NCBI GenBank assembly: GCA_018971765.1
Contig: JAGXAA010000040.1
Location: 1-8,417, forward strand
Length of the DNA stretch: 8,417 nt
Direction of reading: 5' to 3'
Source: Patescibacteria group bacterium
GTDB lineage: Bacteria > Patescibacteriota > Minisyncoccia > Phycocordibacterales > GWA1-40-21
The notes under the pieces are model-generated. The model made no database searches and was not told the DNA's origin. It saw only the letters and a list, made by a program, of their open reading frames with translations. The number at the start of each line of letters is the position of its first letter. Position 1 is the stretch's first letter. Of the stretch, positions 1 through 5,336 are shown one piece after another. The position numbers and the translations under genes are program-made.

Positions 1-26
1 ATCACTGGAACCTAATTCCTATTAAA

Positions 27-608
27 CTATCCCATCGCTTTTTCTCTTCCTTCCATAATTAACATTTCAAGCGCGGCGGAGACTTTTTTCGAAACTTTTT
101 TCAAAGTTTCCATTTCGCTTTTCTTGAATTCGCCGAGTATGAAATCGGCAACTTCTTTTTCACCTTTCGGCTTCTTGAGTTTTCCGCTCGGAGTGGCGGG
201 CGATATGCCAACGCGAACTCTCGTGAAAGCTTCCGTTTTTATCGCTTTGATTATGGACTCCACTCCCCTGTGCCCGCCGGAGCTTTTATTGAATGAAATT
301 TTGAATTTTCCTATTGGCAAATCGAGATCATCGTGAATCACGACAAGGTCTTCCGCTTTTTTTTTGTTTTTGATAATAGGTTGGAACGAAAGCCCAGATT
401 TATTCATAAAAGTTTCCGGTTCAATCAAACACACCCTCTCCTTCCCTATTTTGCCTTCATCAGACGACAAAGCTTTGAGCTTCTTATCAAAGACCCAATC
501 CGAAAAATCATTTTTTTTGACAAATGCTTCCAGCGCAATCCTGCCGACATTGTGTCGGGTGTTTTCGTATTCTTCTCCCGGATTGCCTAGAGCTGCGATG
601 TATTTCAT
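27..608 (-). CDS. pth: Peptidyl-tRNA hydrolase
   Basis: This enzyme frees tRNA from peptidyl-tRNAs that drop off the ribosome; it is cytosolic and normally essential. The 193-aa product has the usual Pth length. Seen: the N-terminal strand with LGNPG (residues 7-11, Asn9), TRHNVG with the catalytic His19, FMNKSG with Asn69, and HDDLDLP with Asp94, all in the family order. The family's GGHNG segment reads GGHRG here (residues 111-115), so Arg114 replaces the Asn that in E. coli Pth (Asn114) helps hold substrate. I chose the Met at 608 because MKYIAALGNPG matches the family N-terminus; another ATG lies two codons upstream at 614. There is no Shine-Dalgarno before either. The gene diverges from lepB, and a possible promoter lies at the edge of the palindromic repeat upstream. 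Confidence 0.95.
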   Translation of the reverse strand: MKYIAALGNPGEEYENTRHNVGRIALEAFVKKNDFSDWVFDKKLKALSSDEGKIGKERVCLIEPETFMNKSGLSFQPIIKNKKKAEDLVVIHDDLDLPIGKFKISFNKSSGGHRGVESIIKAIKTEAFTRVRVGISPATPSGKLKKPKGEKEVADFILGEFKKSEMETLKKVSKKVSAALEMLIMEGREKAMG

Positions 609-638
609 ATGCAATCAATATTAACATATCATTTTTTA

Positions 639-667
639 ATTATAAACCCCGAATTACAAAATGCAAA
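639..667 (-). promoter_or_regulatory. Possible pth promoter formed partly by repeat copy 1
   Basis: Read on the minus strand, there is a TTTGCA (662-667), 17 bases, then a perfect TATAAT (639-644), about 25-30 bases before the pth start. The -35-like box lies inside the repeat arm and the -10 overlaps the repeat's outer edge. This is pattern-based only. Confidence 0.35.
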
Positions 668-758
668 AATTTATGGTCTGGTCGAGCAAAAACATTTAAA
701 AAAAACAAACAGCTTTTGCGACCCGAGGACCTAAATTTTTGCATTTTGTAATTCGGGG
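647..758. repeat. Palindromic intergenic repeat, copy 1 (minus orientation)
   Basis: This is a long imperfect hairpin of the four-member family. The core GAATTAC...GTAATTC spans 651-754 and is extended by CCCC/GGGG (647-650, 755-758) and by near-matching TATAAA/TTATA flanks. The arms pair as CCCCGAATTACAAAATGC with its complement, then AAAAATTTA/TAAATTTTT, then two GGTC/GACC blocks, then GCAAAA/TTTTGC around an A-rich apical loop. Where the other copies have ACGAAA, this copy has ACAAAA, and the opposite arm carries the matching change. It lies in the divergent pth-lepB gap, so it cannot be a terminator for either gene. Confidence 0.9.
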
Positions 759-765
759 TTATAAA
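738..765 (+). promoter_or_regulatory. Possible outward promoter toward lepB from repeat copy 1
   Basis: TTTGCA (738-743), a 16-base spacer and TATAAA (760-765) mirror the promoter-like boxes at the other end of the same palindrome. A transcript from here would have a leader of about 90 bases before lepB. Pattern-based and weak; a poor TTGCGT/TAATAA pair at 823-849 is an alternative. Confidence 0.25.
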
Positions 766-860
766 CACTCCGTAAACTAAAAGCTGTCAGCTATTAGCTT
801 TTCCAGACCACACATTGCCGTCTTGCGTCAACTGGGACATCCGTAATAAAATGCGAGTAA

Positions 861-1508
861 ATGGAACAGGAAAATAAAAAATCAAACTATCCGCAAAAAA
901 ATCTTTTGAAAACGGAACAAGCGCCGGCGGAGCGGAAAAAAAAAGAAAATTTCTTCAAAGAACTAATAAAGTTCGTTTTGCTTGCCGCGGTTATCGTACT
1001 GCCCATAAGATTCTTTATCGCCCAGCCTTTCATAGTTAGTGGAGGTTCGATGGACCCTACTTTCGCCAATGGACAATACCTTATCGTTGACGAGATAAGC
1101 TACAGATTTGAAAAACCGAGACGAGGCGATGTTATTATATTCAGGTATCCTCTGGACACAAAAAAATTCTTCATCAAAAGAATCATAGGATTACCGTCCG
1201 AGACGATAACGATTAGCGGGGGGAAAGTTTCAGTGACGGACAAAGAAGGGAAAAAATCGCCGCCGTTTGAAGAACCTTACATTGATTCAAAAATAGACAC
1301 GGGCGATCGCAATCCAATCACTCTGAAAAACGATGAATATTTCGTTATGGGAGACAACAGAACGGAAAGTTTTGACTCAAGATATTGGGGCCCTCTCAAA
1401 GAGTCTCTGATAATCGGCAGACCTTTCGCGCGGCTTTTCCCCATAACAAAGATAAATTTATTGCCCGGGGCAAGCGTTCCCGTCTCGGTCAATATCGGGC
1501 AGAATTAA
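861..1508 (+). CDS. lepB: Signal peptidase I
   Basis: This membrane-anchored serine protease removes signal peptides from exported proteins. The product is 215 aa. Residues 1-30 are a charged, Lys/Glu-rich cytoplasmic stretch, and a single membrane segment spans about 36-57. The catalytic core follows: SGGSMDPTF with nucleophile Ser63, the RGDVIIFRYP box at about 88-97, the general-base Lys106 in KRIIGLP, and GDNRTESFDSR (164-174), the conserved box E. All S26-family catalytic residues are present, so the enzyme should be active. The ATG at 861 is the first in frame; no clear Shine-Dalgarno precedes it. The stop is 2 bases before the HisRS-like gene, so the two are probably co-transcribed. 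Signal peptidase I does not process type IV prepilins, so the pilin in this window needs a separate peptidase not seen here. Confidence 0.96.
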   Translation: MEQENKKSNYPQKNLLKTEQAPAERKKKENFFKELIKFVLLAAVIVLPIRFFIAQPFIVSGGSMDPTFANGQYLIVDEISYRFEKPRRGDVIIFRYPLDTKKFFIKRIIGLPSETITISGGKVSVTDKEGKKSPPFEEPYIDSKIDTGDRNPITLKNDEYFVMGDNRTESFDSRYWGPLKESLIIGRPFARLFPITKINLLPGASVPVSVNIGQN

Positions 1509-1510
1509 CT

Positions 1511-2785
1511 ATGAATTCTTCAGAGAATAAAAACAAAACGAATTTGAAAAAAAAATTCCACAATGTCGGCGATAAAAAATTCAAAAGCGACAAAAAAAAT
1601 AAATTTAAAGACGCCAAAGACATTGACGGGGCGATGGAGACGGCTGCTTATTACGGCTTCATTCCGATTGAGCCTCCGGCTATGGGAAAAAGCGACTTTG
1701 ACAACGCAAAAATTCTGACCGAGAAAGAACCGTTATGCAAAAATATTGTTTCGCATCCTTTGGAAATTTCCGTTGAAGAAAAAAGCTCGCTTTTGAGATT
1801 CTATGCCGACAATAATCTCATAGCCGAGCCCCAGCCCATAATGATCTCTTACCATGGCAACGCGGCTTCAAGCAAACAAAAAAATCCTTCAATCAAAGAG
1901 AGTTTTCTAAATCTTCAGATATTGGGGTCTTCCAAGAGCGTTTCTGAAGCGATCTTGATAAAAACTGTCCTTTCTATTCTTTCGGATAATAAAATCGATG
2001 ATGTTCGCGTAGACATAAACAGCATAGGCGACAGAGAATCGACCAATAAATTCGTGAGGGAACTTGCCGGTTATTATCGAAAAAATATAAACGGAATGAC
2101 TTCTCATTGCCGCCAACTTTTTAAGAAAGATCCGTTCTCGCTCTTGGAATGCGACAGAGAAGAATGTTGCCGCGCTCTGAATGAAGAGGCTCCCAAAGCC
2201 ATAAGTTTTCTGTCCGAACCGAGTAGACAACACTTCAAAGAAGTCCTTGAAGGGCTTGAAGCGCTGGATATTCCCTATCGAATCAACGACAGTCTGGTTC
2301 CGGACAGGAGACATTGTTCGCAGACGGTATTTGAAATAATGAGGGGAGCGGAAAACAGGAAAGAAGTCATCGCTTCCGGCGGCCGATATGACGGATTGGC
2401 AAAAAAAATAGGATTGAAAAAAGACATTTCCGCCATAGGAATCAAGATATTTTTAAAAAAGCTGCTTTATAACGCCGCGACAAGTTCCAAAATAAAACCG
2501 CCCGCTTTTTTCTTCATACAGCTCGGTTTTGAAGCGAAACTCAAAGGTCTGCATATAATAGAAAAGCTTAGAAAAGCGAGAATTTCAATTTGTCAGTCTT
2601 TGAGCAGGGATATGCTTGGCGGACAAATCGCTTTAGCCGAAAAGATGAGAGTGCCTTACGCTCTTATAATGGGGAAAAAGGAATCAATGGACAATACGGT
2701 TATGGTAAGAAATATGAATACCAGATCGCAGGAAATCGTCTCAACGGAGAATCTTTCAGCGCATCTTAAAAGATTGAAGAAGTAG
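1511..2785 (+). CDS. Histidyl-tRNA-synthetase-like protein, catalytic motifs degenerate
   Basis: The 424-aa product follows the HisRS fold but is probably not a working synthetase. Residues 1-35 are a lysine-rich extension. YYGFIPIEPP (47-56) fits motif 1. DVRVDINSIGDRES (164-177), the region through about 262 and SGGRYDGLA (289-297, the HisB motif) align well with class II HisRS. A C-terminal anticodon-binding domain (about 331-415) is clear, with LRKARISI and VPYALIMGKK. Missing: the LRPE-type ATP-site segment, the motif 2 arginine region (about 114-133), and the histidine-binding RGLDYY, which reads PDRRHC at 264-269. HisZ, the ATP-phosphoribosyltransferase regulator, is another HisRS paralogue lacking charging activity, but it normally lacks the anticodon domain. 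I chose the ATG 2 bases after the lepB stop; an in-frame ATG at 1385 would overlap lepB widely. Function unknown. Confidence 0.85.
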   Translation: MNSSENKNKTNLKKKFHNVGDKKFKSDKKNKFKDAKDIDGAMETAAYYGFIPIEPPAMGKSDFDNAKILTEKEPLCKNIVSHPLEISVEEKSSLLRFYADNNLIAEPQPIMISYHGNAASSKQKNPSIKESFLNLQILGSSKSVSEAILIKTVLSILSDNKIDDVRVDINSIGDRESTNKFVRELAGYYRKNINGMTSHCRQLFKKDPFSLLECDREECCRALNEEAPKAISFLSEPSRQHFKEVLEGLEALDIPYRINDSLVPDRRHCSQTVFEIMRGAENRKEVIASGGRYDGLAKKIGLKKDISAIGIKIFLKKLLYNAATSSKIKPPAFFFIQLGFEAKLKGLHIIEKLRKARISICQSLSRDMLGGQIALAEKMRVPYALIMGKKESMDNTVMVRNMNTRSQEIVSTENLSAHLKRLKK

Positions 2786-2824
2786 GCGTTAGATTTCAGG
2801 TCGAGAAAGTGGCGTCAATAAACA

Positions 2825-2938
2825 CCCCGAATTACGAAATGCAAAAAATTTACAGGTCTATTGAGCAAAAACGCCTTGAGAAAATAAAAAGAGTTTTTGC
2901 GACCCGAGGACCTAAATTTTGCATTTCGTAATTCGGGG
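2825..2938. repeat. Palindromic intergenic repeat, copy 2 (minus orientation)
   Basis: The core GAATTAC...GTAATTC spans 2829-2934, with CCCC/GGGG extensions (2825-2828, 2935-2938) as in copy 1. The right arm contains the family's best conserved block, GCGACCCGAGGACCTAAA. It lies 39 bases after the HisRS-like stop and 49 bases before rpsU. Its bases 2861-2934 are a perfect reverse complement of 3299-3372 in copy 3. Confidence 0.93.
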
Positions 2939-2950
2939 TAAATAATTATC

Positions 2951-2978
2951 TTGAAAAAATATTCGTTTATGTTAGTAT
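2951..2978 (+). promoter_or_regulatory. Possible rpsU promoter giving a near-leaderless transcript
   Basis: TTGAAA (2951-2956), a 16-base spacer and TAGTAT (2973-2978) lie just after repeat copy 2. Transcription would start around 2985, and the rpsU ATG is at 2988, so the mRNA would be leaderless or nearly so. This fits the absence of a Shine-Dalgarno. The -10 box matches only 4 of 6 consensus bases. Confidence 0.35.
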
Positions 2979-2987
2979 GTTGTTTAT

Positions 2988-3224
2988 ATGATAAATGTGG
3001 AAGTGGAAAAAAATAATAATGAAAATAACATAAGCCTTTTGAGACGGTTCACAAGGCGCGTTCAAGGCGCGGGCATATTGCCAAAAATTAGGTCGATAAG
3101 ATATCAGGAAAGAAAGTTATCCAAATATAAGATAAAAATGAAAGCGTTGGAATCCATTAAAAGAAGAAAAGAAAGAGAGGAGCTTATAAAAATGGGCAAA
3201 ATGCCGGCCAAAGAAAGCAGATAA
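2988..3224 (+). CDS. rpsU: 30S ribosomal protein bS21
   Basis: bS21 sits on the 30S platform near the anti-Shine-Dalgarno region and aids initiation. The 78-aa product starts with the family's VEVE strand (residues 4-7), followed by the S21 core LLRRFTRRVQGAGIL (17-31), in which Arg-rich helix 1 and the AGIL turn are diagnostic, then RYQERKLSKYKIKMKALE (38-55) and a strongly basic C-terminal helix. It is slightly longer than the E. coli protein (about 71 aa) because of an N-terminal Asn-rich insert and a longer tail. It has no recognisable Shine-Dalgarno and a promoter-like pair only about 10 bases upstream. The gene stands alone between repeat copies 2 and 3, which point in opposite directions, and a stem-loop begins 5-8 bases after its stop. 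Confidence 0.92.
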   Translation: MINVEVEKNNNENNISLLRRFTRRVQGAGILPKIRSIRYQERKLSKYKIKMKALESIKRRKEREELIKMGKMPAKESR

Positions 3225-3229
3225 GTCTA

Positions 3230-3273
3230 CTTGAATTGCAAAACGCGCCGAGTGAGAGTTTTGCGATTCAAAG
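3230..3273 (+). other. Stem-loop after rpsU
   Basis: GAATTGCAAAAC (3233-3244) and GTTTTGCGATTC (3258-3269) pair over 12 positions with one G-U, around a 13-base loop. CTT/AAG extends the stem with one bulge. It starts just after the rpsU stop, so it may end or stabilise the rpsU transcript. There is no T-run behind it, so it is not a standard intrinsic terminator. It resembles the GAATT-ended palindromes nearby but does not share their core. Confidence 0.6.
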
Positions 3274-3298
3274 TGAAAATAAGAATTGCAAGTATCAT

Positions 3299-3403
3299 GA
3301 ATTACGAAATGCAAAATTTAGGTCCTCGGGTCGCAAAAACTCTTTTTATTTTCTCAAGGCGTTTTTGCTCAACCAAACTGTAAATTTTTCCGTTTCGTAA
3401 TTC
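3299..3403. repeat. Palindromic intergenic repeat, copy 3 (plus orientation)
   Basis: This 105-bp element runs GAATTAC...GTAATTC without the CCCC/GGGG extension of copies 1 and 2. Its first 74 bases are identical to the reverse complement of copy 2; the last third differs (CAACCAAACTG, TTTTTCCG) and resembles copy 4 instead. It ends only 8 bases before the ybeY start codon, so any transcript reaching ybeY from upstream carries this hairpin just before the start. Confidence 0.93.
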
Positions 3404-3411
3404 AAAGAAGT

Positions 3412-3816
3412 ATGAAAGAAGGCGGTTTGAAAAACAAATTTGAAATATCCGACGAAACAAAAATCAACTCATCGGCCGATGGGTTGATTTTTGCAAAGAT
3501 GAAAGAAGCCGTATTGGGGAAAGATTACGATTTAAGCTTGGTCTTCATTGGAAAAAATAAAATCAAGAAACTTAATAAGTCATACGGGGGTGCGGATAAG
3601 GCAACCGACATTTTAAGTTTTCCGCTAAGCGAAAAGGAAGGAGAAATTTTTATATGCGATGAAATGGCCGTTGAAGAAGCGCCTCGTTTCGGAAGAAGTC
3701 GCGATAATTTCATAAAATTTTTATTTATCCACGGACTCGCGCATTTGAAAGGATTCGAACATAGTGGTAAAATGGAGAACGAAGAGAAAAAATTCAGGAA
3801 TAAGTTTGGGGTCTGA
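3412..3816 (+). CDS. ybeY: Endoribonuclease YbeY (rRNA maturation factor)
   Basis: YbeY is a metal-dependent RNase involved in 16S rRNA 3'-end maturation and ribosome quality control. The 134-aa product has the diagnostic metal site HGLAHLKGFEH, with His107, His111 and His117 at the exact family spacing, preceded by LNKSYGGADKATDILSFP (54-71). In E. coli that second segment begins with Tyr-Arg-Gly-Lys-Asp; here Gly59 replaces the conserved Arg59. The protein is shorter than the E. coli one (155 aa) and ends soon after the metal site. The ATG at 3412 gives an N-terminus (KNKFEISDETKI) that fits the family's first strand. Only a weak AAGAAG precedes it, after repeat copy 3. ftsA follows on the same strand, 75 bases downstream. 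Confidence 0.92.
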   Translation: MKEGGLKNKFEISDETKINSSADGLIFAKMKEAVLGKDYDLSLVFIGKNKIKKLNKSYGGADKATDILSFPLSEKEGEIFICDEMAVEEAPRFGRSRDNFIKFLFIHGLAHLKGFEHSGKMENEEKKFRNKFGV

Positions 3817-3891
3817 AAAATATCCGCTCTTTTTGAATATTTTCACTGATCGGAATTCGGCTTGAATTATTTTCATCAACCTATCATCCAT

Positions 3892-5076
3892 ATGAAACGC
3901 AATATTACCACGGGCATAGACATAGGCACTTATCAAATAAAAGTGGCGGTTGCTTCAAACGAAGGCGAGGACAATGCGGGCTTGCCGAATATCATAGGAG
4001 CCGGCTTTGCGGAATCAAAAGGAATGAGGCATGGCTATATTATGAACCAATCCGATGTGATAAAAAGCCTCAAACGCGCGATAGCTCAAGCTGAAAAAAC
4101 ATCAGGAGTGAAAATAAGAGAAGCTTATCTGTCTCTCGGAGGAATAGGATTGAGTGGAGCGGTGTCGCAAGGATCGATTATCATATCGAAAGCCGATTCG
4201 GAAATAACCGACTTGGACGCGAAAAGCGTAATGGCGGCCGCAGAAGGCGAGATGCCTCGATCGCTTTCCATCAACAGAAAAATAATCCAATCAGTGCCGA
4301 TTTCATACAAAATTGACGGAAAAAAAATAATGGGCCGGCCTATCGGAATGAAAGGCAATAAGTTTGAAGTGAAAGCGCTTTTCATAATGTGCCTTGAGCA
4401 CCACTTCAACGACTTGGTGGAAGCGGTGGAAAAGGCGGGAATTGAAGTCTTGGATGTGCTGGCTTCGCCTATCGCGGCGAGCCTTGTAAACCTGACCAAG
4501 ACTCAAAAAATCGCCGGGTGCGTCTTGGCAAACATCGGCTCGGAGACGGTCTCAGTCGCGGTCTTTGAAAATAACATACCGATTTCTTTGGAAATATTTC
4601 CGATAGGAGGAATAGACATAACGAACGACATAGCGCTGGGGCTTAAAATTCCGCTGGAAGAGGCCGAACGCCTTAAGCTTGGCTCTTTTTCCGAATCGCA
4701 ATATTCCCAAAAAAAGCTTGATGAAATAATAGCGGCGCGCCTTTCGGATATTTTCGAGCTTATTGAAACTCATCTGAAAAAAATCGGGCGGAGCGGACTT
4801 CTGCCGGCAGGAATAATTCTCACGGGAGGAGGATCGGGCATTGAGCTTATAGAGGACCTCGCGAAAAACTCTCTTAAACTCCCTTCCAAAGTGGCGTCCG
4901 TCAATTTCAAACGCGAAGGCAAAAATGAGCAGATCAAAGACGCTTCGTGGTCCGTGGCTTACGGATTGTGTTTCTGGGGACTGAATTCTTCGAACGATGA
5001 GACTTCTTTAGGTTTGAAACTGGCAAAAACGACAAAACACAAGCTCATTAAATGGGTGAAGCAATTTTTGCCGTGA
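3892..5076 (+). CDS. ftsA: Cell division protein FtsA
   Basis: FtsA is an actin-like ATPase that ties FtsZ filaments to the membrane. The 394-aa product has the phosphate-1 loop GIDIGTYQIKV (8-18), a 1C subdomain region (about 80-160), phosphate-2 segment LANIGSETVSVAV (212-224), connect and adenosine motifs including ILTGGGSGIELIEDLA (309-324), and a C-terminal amphipathic tail KHKLIKWVKQFLP typical of the membrane-targeting helix. In phosphate-2, Asn214 stands where actin-fold proteins usually have Asp. I chose the ATG at 3892, which places the first motif at the normal distance; an in-frame TTG at 3862 would add ten unlike residues. No Shine-Dalgarno is visible. It precedes ftsZ in the usual order, but repeat copy 4 lies in the 260-base gap. 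Confidence 0.96.
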   Translation: MKRNITTGIDIGTYQIKVAVASNEGEDNAGLPNIIGAGFAESKGMRHGYIMNQSDVIKSLKRAIAQAEKTSGVKIREAYLSLGGIGLSGAVSQGSIIISKADSEITDLDAKSVMAAAEGEMPRSLSINRKIIQSVPISYKIDGKKIMGRPIGMKGNKFEVKALFIMCLEHHFNDLVEAVEKAGIEVLDVLASPIAASLVNLTKTQKIAGCVLANIGSETVSVAVFENNIPISLEIFPIGGIDITNDIALGLKIPLEEAERLKLGSFSESQYSQKKLDEIIAARLSDIFELIETHLKKIGRSGLLPAGIILTGGGSGIELIEDLAKNSLKLPSKVASVNFKREGKNEQIKDASWSVAYGLCFWGLNSSNDETSLGLKLAKTTKHKLIKWVKQFLP

Positions 5077-5105
5077 TTAATCAGGCGATGCTAATCGCGC
5101 GTTTT

Positions 5106-5128
5106 AATGCGCTTAATTACGGCGCATT
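5106..5128 (+). terminator. Possible stem-loop terminator after ftsA
   Basis: AATGCGC (5106-5112) and GCGCATT (5122-5128) form a perfect 7-bp stem with a 9-base loop, 30 bases after the ftsA stop. The nearest T-run (5154-5160) is about 25 bases further on, so an intrinsic terminator is doubtful. A second small hairpin, TAGCAG/CTGCTA (5160-5175), follows the T-run. Together with the repeat these are the only structures seen between ftsA and ftsZ. Confidence 0.3.
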
Positions 5129-5190
5129 CAAAAACAAATTTGTCAAGTCTTTCTTTTTTTAGCAGCTTTCTGCTATTATACATTTACTTT

Positions 5191-5292
5191 GAATTACGAA
5201 ACGCAAAATTTAAGTCCTCGGGTCGCAAAAACTCTTTGTCTTTCAAGGTGTTTTTGCTCAACCAGACTATAAATTTTTCCGTTTCGTAATTC
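5191..5292. repeat. Palindromic intergenic repeat, copy 4 (plus orientation)
   Basis: This is the shortest copy (102 bp), GAATTAC...GTAATTC, with a trimmed apical loop. It keeps the conserved GTCCTCGGGTCGCAAAAACT block and the complementary GTTTTTGCTCAACCAGACT arm. The left arm reads ACGAAACGC, matching the right arm's GTTTCGT better than copy 3 does. It lacks the CCCC/GGGG extension. It lies between ftsA and ftsZ and ends 44 bases before the ftsZ start. Confidence 0.93.
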
Positions 5293-5336
5293 ACGGACAT
5301 TTACTGTAAATTTCAATAAATTAACCAAATATCACA

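Noticed and set aside
779..802. AAAAGCT/AGCTTTT hairpin upstream of lepB as a terminator
   Set aside because: The stem is weak and AT-rich, and it lies in a divergent gap with no gene to terminate.
1385..1510. Longer N-terminus of the HisRS-like protein, starting inside lepB
   Set aside because: It would overlap lepB by over 120 bases, and the added residues do not look like any HisRS N-terminus; the ATG just after the lepB stop is better placed.
1907..2314. Open frame antisense to the HisRS-like gene (135 aa)
   Set aside because: No recognisable domain, and the opposite strand is a clear protein over its whole length.
5107..5289. Short frame through repeat copy 4 (60 aa)
   Set aside because: It consists largely of the palindromic repeat; other copies do not keep the frame.
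647..5292. CRISPR array or tRNA/rRNA explanation for the repeats
   Set aside because: The copies are about 400-2200 bases apart with genes between them, lie in both orientations, and have no tRNA-like fold or constant spacer length.
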